Below are positions 17,651-25,845 of a DNA stretch of 49,989 bases, in pieces; the first letter of the stretch is position 1; every line of letters starts with the position of its first letter. Position numbers and translations under genes: made by a program. The notes under the pieces are model-generated. The model saw only the letters and a program-made list of their open reading frames with translations. It ran no database searches and had not been told where the DNA came from. Source of the DNA: Riemerella anatipestifer_E (lineage in GTDB: Bacteria > Bacteroidota > Bacteroidia > Flavobacteriales > Weeksellaceae); NCBI RefSeq assembly GCF_009932355.1, contig NZ_LEKU01000021.1, positions 1-49,989 of the forward strand, read 5' to 3'.

Positions 17651-18463
17651 ATGAAAATTAAAACTTTATTAGGAGCGAGTGTCTTAACTTTAGGATTAGT
17701 AGCATGTGCTACCAATCCTCTTACAGGAAGAAAATCTTTCCAATTTATGGATAATAGTCAACTGGCTAGCATGTCGTTAGAACAATACCAATCTACATTA
17801 TCAAAAGCCAAAGTTATATCAGGAACTACAGAGGCCAGACAAGTAAAAAATGTGGGATTAAGAATTAAAAATGCTGCAGAGAATTATTATCGCTCAATCG
17901 GAAGAGAGGGAGACTTAGCATCGTATCAGTGGGAGTTTAATCTACTTGACGATCAACAACTAAATGCTTGGTGTATGCCTGGTGGAAAGGTAGCTTTCTA
18001 CACTGGAATAATGCCTGTATGTAAAAACGAAACAGGGGTAGCAGTAGTTATGGGGCACGAGGTTGCTCATGCATTAGCTGGACATGGTAACGAAAGAATA
18101 TCGTCAGCAATGGTAGCACAAGGGCTAGGCATGGTAGCTGGAGCTAGCATAAAAAATCAAGCTTTAAGACAAGTATTCTCAGTAGCTTATCCTCTAGGCT
18201 CTCAAGCAGCACAGCTTGCTTATGGAAGAAAACAGGAATTAGAAGCTGACGAGATGGGCTTATACATTATGGCTATGGCTGGTTATGACCCTAGAGAGGC
18301 CCAACCTTTTTGGCAAAGAATGGAGTCTGCATCTGGAGGAAGTGCATCTAGACAGCCAGAGTTTCTATCTACCCACCCAAATCCTGAACACAGAAGAGCT
18401 GATATACAGCTACATTTACCTAAAGCGTTAGAATACTATAAAGCTGCAGGAGGTAAAATATAG
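17651..18463 (+). CDS. M48-family zinc metalloprotease lipoprotein
   Basis: Periplasmic lipoprotein protease of the LoiP/YcaL type, thought to act in envelope quality control. Lipobox LVAC has Cys19, followed by ATNPLTGR, a segment common in this family. The zinc site is HEVAH (136-140), with the third ligand Glu in ELEADEMG about 60 residues later and the downstream STHPNPEHR motif. Length (270) is normal for the single-domain type. It is followed after 52 bases by a small membrane protein with its own likely promoter. No exact TAnnTTTG lies before the start; TTTACTTTG at about 17613-17621 is the nearest. Confidence 0.93.
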   Translation: MKIKTLLGASVLTLGLVACATNPLTGRKSFQFMDNSQLASMSLEQYQSTLSKAKVISGTTEARQVKNVGLRIKNAAENYYRSIGREGDLASYQWEFNLLDDQQLNAWCMPGGKVAFYTGIMPVCKNETGVAVVMGHEVAHALAGHGNERISSAMVAQGLGMVAGASIKNQALRQVFSVAYPLGSQAAQLAYGRKQELEADEMGLYIMAMAGYDPREAQPFWQRMESASGGSASRQPEFLSTHPNPEHRRADIQLHLPKALEYYKAAGGKI

Positions 18464-18482
18464 TTATTCGAGTTAATTTTCT

Positions 18483-18490
18483 TATCTTTG
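18483..18490 (+). promoter_or_regulatory. -7 box (TATCTTTG) for the small membrane protein
   Basis: Exact TAnnTTTG match between the M48 protease gene and the next ATG at 18516, 26 bases upstream of it. Confidence 0.5.
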
Positions 18491-18515
18491 GGAAGTAAAT
18501 AAATTCACTTTGATT

Positions 18516-18809
18516 ATGAAAAGTTTAACAACTGTAGGAATTATACTTTTAGCTATTGCTGCTCTTTTATTTTATTTCACAACTGACTTTAAAATAGAAC
18601 TTTCTCATCTTATAGGAGTTATGGGTGGTATCGGTATCGGTCTCATTATTGGTGGAGCTATAGGATACATTAGCAAAGGTAGTGCAGTGAGAGAAGCAGC
18701 TAAAAGAAAAGAATTTGAACGACTACAAAAAGAGAAAATTGAAATAGAAAGACAAGCTGCAGAATTAGCAGCACAACAAAATACTTATAACAAAAATACT
18801 CAGAGTTAA
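18516..18809 (+). CDS. Small membrane protein with charged tail
   Basis: Unknown function. Two hydrophobic segments (about 5-20 and 28-50, the second Gly/Ile-rich: GVMGGIGIGLIIGGAIGY) are followed by a helical, Lys/Glu-rich tail (KRKEFERLQKEKIEIERQ) that may form a coiled coil. A TTG at 18510 would add two residues; the ATG at 18516 was chosen as normal and because it follows a TAnnTTTG box by 26 bases. The stop lies in the loop of a strong terminator. Confidence 0.8.
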   Translation: MKSLTTVGIILLAIAALLFYFTTDFKIELSHLIGVMGGIGIGLIIGGAIGYISKGSAVREAAKRKEFERLQKEKIEIERQAAELAAQQNTYNKNTQS

Positions 18810-18826
18810 TCTCTGAGTATTTTTTT
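18796..18826 (+). terminator. Rho-independent terminator
   Basis: ATACTCAGAG (18796-18805) pairs perfectly with CTCTGAGTAT (18811-18820), then a T run. It contains the stop codon of the small membrane protein and separates it from the convergent beta-barrel gene. Confidence 0.92.
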
Positions 18827-18856
18827 GTTTCTTATTAAAAAAATAAAAAGCGTGTA

Positions 18857-19480
18857 TTAAAACTGATAACCTAAACCTACGATAAAGAAGCTAGGACGGT
18901 TGTCGTATCTTACCACTTCATCTGTACTACTAGATACTGTTCTTATAAAATCTCTTTGGTCTTTAGAGAAAGCTCCTTCGTAACGAGCATTGAAAACAAA
19001 ATCTGATACTCTTACATTAGCACCTATCTGATAGCCTACTGTAAAGGTTTTAGAAATATTTTCTTTAAAATCTTTAAAGGTTTGCTCTGAAGTTAAGTTA
19101 TAAGAAGCTACAGGTCCTGTAAATAAGCTTAGTTTTTCGCCCAAAATGTTATAACCTACTAGAACAGGAACATCTAGTCTATCACTTTTAGCTTTTAATT
19201 CTAAATCTCCTAAAGATGTTTTGCTACCAAATTGTGTATAGTAAACCTCTGGCATTAAAAATAATGAAGTAATAGGTAAATTAATTTTAGCAGATAAACC
19301 AATATTAAAACCTGTAATGTTATTACCTTTAGTATTTAATGATTCAGAAATGTTATCCTTTAAATCTGACCAGCTTGGAGAACTAGCGTTAAGTAATGCG
19401 TTAGCTCTTACCCCAAAACTCACTTGCCCCATCATCAAAGATGAAGCTGCAATAGCTAAACCTACGAATACTTTTTTCAT
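18857..19480 (-). CDS. Outer-membrane beta-barrel protein (PorT-like)
   Basis: Predicted outer-membrane protein. A signal peptide (residues 1-19, ending MMGQ) is followed by alternating amphipathic strands such as FGVRANALLN, LFLMPEVYYTQFG and VPVLVGYNILG, ending in FIVGLGYQF with the terminal Phe expected for barrel insertion. The 207-residue length suits an eight-stranded barrel. It is the last gene after mlaF with a 13-base gap, so it may be co-transcribed with the mlaE-mlaF pair, which fits a shared envelope role; direct function is unknown. Confidence 0.82.
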   Translation of the reverse strand: MKKVFVGLAIAASSLMMGQVSFGVRANALLNASSPSWSDLKDNISESLNTKGNNITGFNIGLSAKINLPITSLFLMPEVYYTQFGSKTSLGDLELKAKSDRLDVPVLVGYNILGEKLSLFTGPVASYNLTSEQTFKDFKENISKTFTVGYQIGANVRVSDFVFNARYEGAFSKDQRDFIRTVSSSTDEVVRYDNRPSFFIVGLGYQF

Positions 19481-19493
19481 AATGTTTTATTTT

Positions 19494-20270
19494 TTATAAA
19501 TTAGTTTGATTATTTCTTAACATTGTTTCCCTTACTTGCTTAAACAAAGCTGAAGAATAGACAAAGTCTATCAAATGTTCATTTTCTGCCTTAACAATAA
19601 GGTCTTTGTTTCCTTCCCACTCTTTAACACCTTTTCTTAAATAAACTATTTTCTCACCTATGGTAAGTACGGAGTTCATATCGTGAGTGTTAATAATCGT
19701 CGTCGTATTATATTCCTCTGTAATTTCTTTTATAAGCTCATCTATTACAATGGCTGTGTTAGGGTCTAAACCGGAGTTCGGTTCGTCACAAAAGAGATAT
19801 TTTGGATTGTTTACAATTGCTCTAGCGATTGCCACTCGTTTTTGCATTCCGCCTGATATTTCGGAAGGAAATTTAGTGTTAGCATTTTCTAAATGAACCC
19901 TTCCAATTACTTCTTTTACTCTTTTTCTTTTTTCGGTATAAGTAAGATTAGTAAACATATCCAAAGGAAAAGATATATTTTCTTCTACCGTCATAGAGTC
20001 AAATAAAGCACTCCCTTGAAATACAGTACCTATCTCAGAACGAATTTCTTGTTTTTCCGTTCGTCCCATAATGCTTAGATTCCTTCCATCAAATAAAATA
20101 TCTCCGGAAGAAGGATCAAAAACATTGAGTAAACACTTCAAAAACACTGTTTTACCAGAACCCGATTGACCAATGACAAGGTTTATTTTTCCTGTTTCAA
20201 AAGTAGTAGTAATCCCTTTGAGAACCTCTACATCATTAAAACTTTTTCTTAAATCTTTAACTTCAATCAT
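19494..20270 (-). CDS. mlaF: ABC transporter ATPase, MlaF type
   Basis: ATPase of the Mla-type phospholipid transport system that keeps outer-membrane lipid asymmetry. Walker A GQSGSGKT, signature SGGMQKRVAIARAI and Walker B FCDEPNSGLD are visible; the SGGMQKRV form is typical of MlaF/Ttg2A. The ATG at 20270 (MIEVKDLRKSF) overlaps the mlaE stop by one base (TAATG), so it was preferred over a longer reading frame from 20330 that overlaps mlaE further. A MlaD-type (MCE) partner is not encoded nearby. Confidence 0.93.
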   Translation of the reverse strand: MIEVKDLRKSFNDVEVLKGITTTFETGKINLVIGQSGSGKTVFLKCLLNVFDPSSGDILFDGRNLSIMGRTEKQEIRSEIGTVFQGSALFDSMTVEENISFPLDMFTNLTYTEKRKRVKEVIGRVHLENANTKFPSEISGGMQKRVAIARAIVNNPKYLFCDEPNSGLDPNTAIVIDELIKEITEEYNTTTIINTHDMNSVLTIGEKIVYLRKGVKEWEGNKDLIVKAENEHLIDFVYSSALFKQVRETMLRNNQTNL

Positions 20271-21031
20271 TAGCTTAAAAATAATTGGGTTGATACAAGT
20301 TCGGCAATAATAATTGCCACCATAGTCCAAACTACCGCTTGGGTACTAGCTCTACCTACTTCTAAAGAGCCTCCCTTTACATTATAACCAAAATAAGCTG
20401 GAATTGTAGCAATAAGAAACGCAAACACCACCGTTTTAAAAAAGGCATACCATATAAAATAGTCTGGGATATATCTTTGTATACCTGTAATATAGTCGGC
20501 TTCTGTCCAATTACCTGTGGCAACTCCGGCTAAATAACCTCCATAAATACCGAAAACAATACTAATGGCTATGAGTAACGGATTAAAAATAACATTGGCT
20601 ACTATCTTTGGAAGAATCAAAAAGTTAGGGGAATTAACACCCATAATATCTAAAGCATCTATCTGCTCCGTTACTCTCATCGTTCCTATACTAGACGCTA
20701 TATAAGACCCTACTTTACCTGCCAAAATAAGGCTAATAATAGTAGGCGAAAACTCTAAAATAAGCACCACCTTAGTAGCATAACCTATGAAGTACAGTGG
20801 AATGGGAATGGTAGACGCCTTAAAGTTATTATACATCTGTATTGCGACTACGGCTCCCACAAATATGGAAGTAAATAATACCAAACCAAAGGAGTTAACG
20901 CCTAAATCGTTAATCTCTCTCATCAAGAGTTTAAAAAAAATATTATGCTTCTGTGGGCGTTTTATTACTTTTCCTAGTAACAAAACATATTCTCCCACAG
21001 AGGTAAGCATTCTTTTTGACAACTTTAACAT
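20270..21031 (-). CDS. mlaE: ABC transporter permease, MlaE type
   Basis: Inner-membrane permease of the Mla/MCE-type lipid transporter family. Five or so hydrophobic segments are visible, along with the family segments VGAVVAIQ, GYATKVVLILEFSPTI, VGSYIASSIGTMRVTEQIDALDIMG and VFAFLIATIPAYFGY. The MRVTEQIDAL element is diagnostic for MlaE. Length (253) is standard. It overlaps mlaF by one base and follows the sugar transferase gene by 38 bases. Confidence 0.93.
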   Translation of the reverse strand: MLKLSKRMLTSVGEYVLLLGKVIKRPQKHNIFFKLLMREINDLGVNSFGLVLFTSIFVGAVVAIQMYNNFKASTIPIPLYFIGYATKVVLILEFSPTIISLILAGKVGSYIASSIGTMRVTEQIDALDIMGVNSPNFLILPKIVANVIFNPLLIAISIVFGIYGGYLAGVATGNWTEADYITGIQRYIPDYFIWYAFFKTVVFAFLIATIPAYFGYNVKGGSLEVGRASTQAVVWTMVAIIIAELVSTQLFLS

Positions 21032-21069
21032 TTTGCGAAGTTAATATTTTTAATTTAGATTTTCAGTAA

Positions 21070-22401
21070 CTACTGAGCATTTTCGTCTCCTCTGATAATC
21101 AAAAAAATGGTTTTTAATATAATTACAATATCTAAACTTATGCTCCAATTTTTAATATAAAAAACATCGGCTAGTAGCCTTTTTTTCATCTTTTCATCTA
21201 GATTTCCTCCACCATCACCTCTCAAACCATTCACTTGAGCTAACCCTGTTATTCCAGGTTTTACTAAAGTTCGTGTACTATATTGCTCTATTTGAGATTT
21301 ATAAAAATCATCTACAGAAAGCATATGAGGACGTGGTCCTACCACAGACATATCTCCAAACAGAACATTTATAAATTGAGGCATCTCATCAAGGCTGGTT
21401 TTTCTAAGAAACCGTCCCACTTTTGTAACTCGTTTCTCACAAGATTGACGGTCATCAACCATTGTTCTGAATTTAAAACATTGGAAGATTTTCCCCCGAT
21501 AACCATATCTTTTTTGTATAAATAAGATAGGGCTGCCGCTTTCTAACCAAATAAAAAATGAGATAATAGGGAAAAGCCAAATACCTACAAACACCAATAC
21601 TAAAATTGAAAACAAAATATCAAATAACCTTTTAATTATTTGATTACTAACAAAACTTAGCGGATATCTTTCTGGAATAAGCACAGGCGATATTCCAAAA
21701 TATTGTAGATGGTAGTTAAAAAAACTTTGGTTAAAGGTGTTGGGCACTAAGTTTACATTAACTTTATGTATTTCCGCCAATTTTAGAATTTCTTTTATTT
21801 GGTTTGCTTCATTTTCTGAAGATAAAAATAATGTATCTATACCATTGGTTTTCCAAAAAAGAGTAAGCTCTTGCTCGGTGATATTTCCATTAAAACTATA
21901 TACTTTATAGCCATAATCCTTACGCTCTAGAAGAGTTTGTTTTAAAATAGTAGAAAGATTATCAGCTGAAAAAAACATCACATTTCTGTGATTTTTACCT
22001 AAACTTCTGTAATATTTAAGAAGAAAGAAAGTAAACGACTTAAATGATAATATCATAATCAAGAAATACCCCCAAAAAGTTAATTCATTTTGACTGAAAT
22101 TTACTTTTGTAGACAGTAGTTCCAACATCCATATTCCTAAAAAGAAAAACAGAGCATGTTTTAAAATTCTCTCTAAATGAAGTGTATAAGTAAGTGTACG
22201 AGGAACATGATACAAACGAGTGTAGCCACTCAATAGCCCCCAAAACACGCAAACAATAGACAAGAAAATAAGGCTTTCAGTTCTCCACAGCCATTCTCCT
22301 TCTTTGTTAGGGAAAAGTATATAAAAACAACTAAGTATAGCAAAAATATCTGCTCCTATAAATAAAAATTTCAAATATCTAGAATAGCGGATATTCTGCA
22401 T
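21070..22401 (-). CDS. Polyprenyl glycosylphosphotransferase (WcaJ-type)
   Basis: Initiating sugar-phosphate transferase that loads a hexose-1-phosphate on undecaprenyl phosphate for surface polysaccharide. The N-terminal half has about four transmembrane segments and a CoA-binding-like Rossmann region; the C-terminal half is the catalytic domain starting at KRLFDILFS, with FKFRTM, RKTSLDEMPQ, NVLFGDMSVVGPRP and VKPGITGLAQVNG. The sugar cannot be told from sequence. It starts seven bases after the queE stop, so it is in the same transcript. No other polysaccharide genes lie beside it. Confidence 0.9.
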   Translation of the reverse strand: MQNIRYSRYLKFLFIGADIFAILSCFYILFPNKEGEWLWRTESLIFLSIVCVFWGLLSGYTRLYHVPRTLTYTLHLERILKHALFFFLGIWMLELLSTKVNFSQNELTFWGYFLIMILSFKSFTFFLLKYYRSLGKNHRNVMFFSADNLSTILKQTLLERKDYGYKVYSFNGNITEQELTLFWKTNGIDTLFLSSENEANQIKEILKLAEIHKVNVNLVPNTFNQSFFNYHLQYFGISPVLIPERYPLSFVSNQIIKRLFDILFSILVLVFVGIWLFPIISFFIWLESGSPILFIQKRYGYRGKIFQCFKFRTMVDDRQSCEKRVTKVGRFLRKTSLDEMPQFINVLFGDMSVVGPRPHMLSVDDFYKSQIEQYSTRTLVKPGITGLAQVNGLRGDGGGNLDEKMKKRLLADVFYIKNWSISLDIVIILKTIFLIIRGDENAQ

Positions 22402-22408
22402 TCGTATA

Positions 22409-23041
22409 CTATGGGATATTAAGATATTTGTGTGTTTGCACTGAAGCCTGCCATTTAGGATTTTCTAAAATATAATCGGTTATTTTAGGATACATTTCAT
22501 CTCTTTTACTCCATTCGCTTTGGAGATAAAATTTACAATTTTGAGATACTTTAGAGGCTTGCTCTTCAGCAAACTTAAAATCGTGATTATTGAAAATAAT
22601 TACTTTTAACTCATTTGCCTTTGCATATATACTTTCTCTAGGCAAACCTGTTTTCTTAGGAGAAAGGCAAACCCAGTCTATATGCCCAGTCATTTCATAA
22701 GCACCAGAAGTTTCTATATGTATAGTACACCCTAAGTCTTTTAATTTTTTTGTAAGTATTTCTAAATTCCACATAAGTGGCTCTCCACCCGTCAAAACAA
22801 TAGTTTTAGAATGGTTTGCTGCTATTTGGGCTACTTCTTCTGCGTCCATTAAAGGGTGCAAGTTAGGATCCCAACTTTCTTTAACATCACACCAATGACA
22901 ACCAACATCACAACCTCCTAAACGAATAAAATATGCCGCTTTACCCGTATGTGCACCTTCGCCTTGTATCGTGTAGAAATGCTCCATTACAGGGAGTAGC
23001 TTTCCTAACTTTAGTAATTCTTTTTCAGTATTAGTCATCAT
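22409..23041 (-). CDS. queE: 7-carboxy-7-deazaguanine synthase (QueE)
   Basis: Radical SAM enzyme of the queuosine (7-deazaguanine) pathway. The family start FYTIQGEGAHTGKAAYFIRLGG precedes the Fe-S triad Cys-x3-Cys-x2-Cys (CDVGCHWC). The downstream TGGEPLMWN binds SAM. The length and the SGAY, VCLSPKK segments fit QueE. The start is one of two consecutive ATGs (23041 or 23038); an upstream ATG at 23101 adds a hydrophobic leader not expected in this cytosolic enzyme. A TACTTTTG box lies upstream in the leader. It is the first gene of the queE to beta-barrel run. Confidence 0.94.
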   Translation of the reverse strand: MMTNTEKELLKLGKLLPVMEHFYTIQGEGAHTGKAAYFIRLGGCDVGCHWCDVKESWDPNLHPLMDAEEVAQIAANHSKTIVLTGGEPLMWNLEILTKKLKDLGCTIHIETSGAYEMTGHIDWVCLSPKKTGLPRESIYAKANELKVIIFNNHDFKFAEEQASKVSQNCKFYLQSEWSKRDEMYPKITDYILENPKWQASVQTHKYLNIP

Positions 23042-23111
23042 TAAAAACCTATTCTTTTGAACACGTAAGTTGTAAAAACCTACATAAAAGATTATAAACA
23101 CAAATCTGCTA

Positions 23112-23119
23112 CAAAAGTA
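23112..23119 (-). promoter_or_regulatory. -7 box (TACTTTTG) for the queE operon
   Basis: Exact TAnnTTTG match on the minus strand, about 70 bases before the queE start. No TTG at the usual distance. Confidence 0.5.
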
Positions 23120-23189
23120 GTGATTTTAACTTAAGCCACTAGGAAATATTAAGGAAAAACGCAATAATATCGTAATAATAATAGAAGAC

Positions 23190-23714
23190 TTATACCTCAA
23201 ATACTTCTAAAAGTCCTTCTGGTAATTGCATGGAAATTACTTTTTCATCTCTATTAACTTTCAGAATCCAATCTTTGATAATAGGAATAATAACCTCTTT
23301 ACCTTTATTATTAAGGATAAAATAATGTTGTGCGGTTTGGTCGTTAATCTCTTTGATTGAACCACAAAAGTTCTCAGCCTCATCAAAAACATCAAAACCT
23401 ATTACTTCGTGGTAATAAAACTGATTGCCCTTCAATGGAGGTAAAGTAGAAAGTGGTAAAAACACATTTTTGCCTAACGCTTGTTCTATCATAGCATCAG
23501 ACACATTTTTAAAAGTAATGATTTTAGAGTCTGATTTTTGCCACTGTTGTTTTTCTATAAAAAAAGGAACCAATAATCCGTTGATTTCAACGAATATTGA
23601 TTCCAATTTGTTGTAAAATTCGGGTTGGTCTGTATCTAATTTTAAGATAACATTTCCCGAAAGACCATGCTTACGAGTGATTTTTCCAAGAAAATAGCAA
23701 TCCTCCTTTCGCAT
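23190..23714 (-). CDS. rimM: Ribosome maturation factor RimM
   Basis: 16S rRNA processing protein that binds S19 and helps assemble the head of the 30S subunit. The N-terminal RimM domain (about 1-90) starts with CYFLGKITRKHGLSG; the C-terminal PRC-barrel (about 95-174) contains YYHEVIGFDVFD and ends with PEGLLEVFEV, a typical RimM terminus. It lies 17 bases after rpsP, the common S16-RimM arrangement. Confidence 0.94.
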   Translation of the reverse strand: MRKEDCYFLGKITRKHGLSGNVILKLDTDQPEFYNKLESIFVEINGLLVPFFIEKQQWQKSDSKIITFKNVSDAMIEQALGKNVFLPLSTLPPLKGNQFYYHEVIGFDVFDEAENFCGSIKEINDQTAQHYFILNNKGKEVIIPIIKDWILKVNRDEKVISMQLPEGLLEVFEV

Positions 23715-23730
23715 GATTAAATTTTAATTC

Positions 23731-24264
23731 TTAAGCTTCTGCTTCGTTTTCTTCAGCTGCAGGAGCTCCTGTACTTTCTTCAGCAACTTCTTCTGCTGGT
23801 TCTACAGTAGCTTCAGCTTCTTTTCTAGCATTTAGTCTAGCCTCGCTTACTTTTTGCTCAGCTTCTAGTGCAGCTTTCTTAGCTTCTTCTTTAGATTTAG
23901 CTAAGTTTTCTTTTTTACCTTGTACTTTAGCTTCTTTTTCTTCTAACCAAGCATTGAATCTTTTCTCTGCTTCAGCTTCATCAAAAGCACCTTTAGCAAC
24001 TCCTCCAAGTAAGTGTTTCTTGTAAAGAGCTCCTTTGTAAGATAGGATAGCTCTAGCAGTATCTGTAGGCTGAGCCCCTTTGTTTAACCAATCTACCGCT
24101 GCATTTACATCTAAATCAATAGTAGCTGGGTTAGTAATTGGGTTGTAAGTTCCTAGTTTTTGGATGAATCTACCATCTCTCTTTGCTCTAGAATCTGCAA
24201 CCACGATGTGGTAAAACGGTTTTCCTTTTTTACCGTGTCTTTGTAATCTAATTTTTACTGACAT
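23731..24264 (-). CDS. rpsP: 30S ribosomal protein S16 with an extended C-terminal tail
   Basis: S16 binds 16S rRNA early in 30S assembly. The first 80 residues are the classical domain (SVKIRLQRHGKKGKPFYHIV, then DSRAKRDGRFIQKLGTYNP). A tail of about 95 residues, rich in Lys, Glu and Ala and helical, follows (EEAKKAALEAEQKVSEARL), ending in an acidic stretch; such extended S16 tails are common in Bacteroidota, absent in E. coli. Its role is unknown. A strong promoter (TTG-N20-TACTTTTG) is seen upstream and the leader contains a small GGGA/TCCC hairpin at 24281-24293. Confidence 0.96.
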   Translation of the reverse strand: MSVKIRLQRHGKKGKPFYHIVVADSRAKRDGRFIQKLGTYNPITNPATIDLDVNAAVDWLNKGAQPTDTARAILSYKGALYKKHLLGGVAKGAFDEAEAEKRFNAWLEEKEAKVQGKKENLAKSKEEAKKAALEAEQKVSEARLNARKEAEATVEPAEEVAEESTGAPAAEENEAEA

Positions 24265-24310
24265 AAAATATTGATTTTATGGGAACTCGTCCCTGTTAAT
24301 AATTAGTTGG

Positions 24311-24341
24311 CAAAAGTAATATTTTTTTTTGAATTAGCCAA
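24311..24341 (-). promoter_or_regulatory. Promoter for rpsP-rimM
   Basis: On the minus strand TTG (24341-24339), a spacer of 20 bases, then TACTTTTG (24318-24311), an exact TAnnTTTG match. The start codon is about 47 bases downstream. Confidence 0.68.
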
Positions 24342-24349
24342 CACAAAAT

Positions 24350-24703
24350 TTACTGTTTTATAATTTGTGTAACCTGTTGAGTATTATCACTTAAAGTATA
24401 TTTTATAAGATACTTACCATATATAAGCTTGTCTAATCTAATTTCAACATAATTTGAATTAGGAAAAACCTCCATTACCTGAGCTCCAACTATAGAATAA
24501 AAAGTAACACTTTTAACCCTAGTTAATGGATTTTTAGTTTTTAATACAATGAAATCCTTAGCTGGGTTAGGGTAAGCTACCACAAGAGCATCATCAGATT
24601 TTTGTTGATTATTGATATAATCTCTTACATTCTGAGCCTTCAGCGTGGAGGGTAATCCAAAAAATGCAATTGATAAAAATATAGAGAATAAAAATTGTTT
24701 CAT
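24350..24703 (-). CDS. Stand-alone T9SS type A sorting-domain protein
   Basis: An exported protein of 117 residues that is little more than a signal peptide (1-23, ending LKAQ), a linker of about 18 residues and a complete type A sorting domain: VAYPNPAKDFIVLK, VTFYSIVGAQVMEV, and the YGKYLIKYTL to IIKQ ending. Normally this domain is the C-terminal tag of a large secreted protein and is removed on export; here no cargo is present. It has its own promoter (TTG-N20-TATATTTG). It may be a small secreted or anchored protein, a regulator of the export system, or a remnant of a larger gene. Confidence 0.82.
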   Translation of the reverse strand: MKQFLFSIFLSIAFFGLPSTLKAQNVRDYINNQQKSDDALVVAYPNPAKDFIVLKTKNPLTRVKSVTFYSIVGAQVMEVFPNSNYVEIRLDKLIYGKYLIKYTLSDNTQQVTQIIKQ

Positions 24704-24725
24704 AGTATTGATTTAAAAATATTTA

Positions 24726-24756
24726 CAAATATATCTAAAATAAAATCAGCTTACAA
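24726..24756 (-). promoter_or_regulatory. Promoter for the stand-alone sorting-domain gene
   Basis: Minus strand TTG (24756-24754), 20-base spacer, then TATATTTG (24733-24726). Full match to both Bacteroidota promoter parts. It is divergent from the hemB promoter. Confidence 0.68.
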
Positions 24757-24780
24757 GATTTAATTCTGCTAAAGTCTTGT

Positions 24781-24788
24781 TAAATTTG
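24781..24788 (+). promoter_or_regulatory. -7 box (TAAATTTG) for hemB
   Basis: Exact TAnnTTTG match, 22 bases before the hemB ATG at 24811. No TTG at the usual distance. Confidence 0.55.
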
Positions 24789-24810
24789 CACAACAAATAC
24801 AATTCCAAAA

Positions 24811-25803
24811 ATGATTATATATTCAAGAAATAGAAGATTAAGACGAAATGACAGCCTAAGAAGCCTTGTAAGAGAGAGCCATCTTTCAGCATCTGATTTT
24901 GTAATGCCTATGTTTGTGATGGAAGGAGAAAAGAAACAAGAGGCTATCCCTTCTATGCCTGGTATCTATCGTAGAAGTATAGATTTAACGGTGGAAGAAT
25001 GCAAAGAGCTGTTCGCTTTGGGTGTGAAAGCGGTTAATATCTATATGAAGGTTTCAGACCACCTCAAAGATAATGTAGGAACAGAAGCATGGAATCCTAA
25101 TGGATTGATGCAAAACACTATACGAGCTATTAAGGAAGCAGTTCCAGAAATGGTAGTGATGCCTGATGTAGCTTTAGACCCTTATTCTATCTACGGACAC
25201 GATGGTATTGTAACTAATGGTGAAGTGGATAATGATGCTACGGTGGAAGCTTTGGTTAAGATGTCTATTTCTCAAGCTGAAGCTGGAGCGGATATTGTAG
25301 CACCAAGTGATATGATGGACGGCAGAGTAATGGCTATAAGAGAAGGACTAGAGGAAAACGGGTTTCATAATGTAGGTATTTTGTCTTATGCAGCTAAATA
25401 TGCAAGTTCTTTCTATGGACCTTTCAGAAGTGCGTTGGATAGTGCTCCGAAGGAAACCGCAAACATTCCTAAAGATAAAAAAACTTATCAAATGGATTTT
25501 CATAACACTAGAGAAGCTATAAATGAGGTAATTAAAGATGTAGAGGAAGGAGCTGATATTATTATGATAAAACCAGGTATGCCTTACTTAGATATTGTTT
25601 CTAAAGTTAGAGAGCTAATAGATATTCCTATTGCCGTGTACCAAGTGAGTGGAGAGTATGCTATGCTAAAAGCCGCTTCGCAAAATGGCTGGCTAGATAA
25701 TGACAAAGTCTTAATCGAAAGCCTAACTTGCTTTAAGAGAGCTGGGGCTGATATGATTTTCACCTATGCAGCAAAAGAAGCAGCAATGCTTCTACAAAAA
25801 TAA
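24811..25803 (+). CDS. hemB: Delta-aminolevulinic acid dehydratase (HemB), zinc-independent type
   Basis: Condenses two 5-aminolevulinate molecules to porphobilinogen in heme synthesis. The two Schiff-base lysines lie in YAAKYASSFYGPFR (about 196-209) and MIKPGMPYLD (about 252-261). At the position where zinc enzymes have a cysteine cluster, the sequence reads DVALDPYSIYGHDG (about 116-129), without cysteine: this marks the magnesium/potassium-type enzyme. Length (330) is normal. It is a single gene with its own -7 box and terminator. Confidence 0.96.
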   Translation: MIIYSRNRRLRRNDSLRSLVRESHLSASDFVMPMFVMEGEKKQEAIPSMPGIYRRSIDLTVEECKELFALGVKAVNIYMKVSDHLKDNVGTEAWNPNGLMQNTIRAIKEAVPEMVVMPDVALDPYSIYGHDGIVTNGEVDNDATVEALVKMSISQAEAGADIVAPSDMMDGRVMAIREGLEENGFHNVGILSYAAKYASSFYGPFRSALDSAPKETANIPKDKKTYQMDFHNTREAINEVIKDVEEGADIIMIKPGMPYLDIVSKVRELIDIPIAVYQVSGEYAMLKAASQNGWLDNDKVLIESLTCFKRAGADMIFTYAAKEAAMLLQK

Positions 25804-25807
25804 AACA

Positions 25808-25845
25808 AAATAGCGACCTCAATCTCAAAGGTCGCTATTTTATTT
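25808..25845. terminator. Bidirectional terminator between hemB and murI
   Basis: AAATAGCGACC (25808-25818) pairs with GGTCGCTATTT (25830-25840), flanked by A and T tracts on both sides. It serves both convergent genes. Confidence 0.92.
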
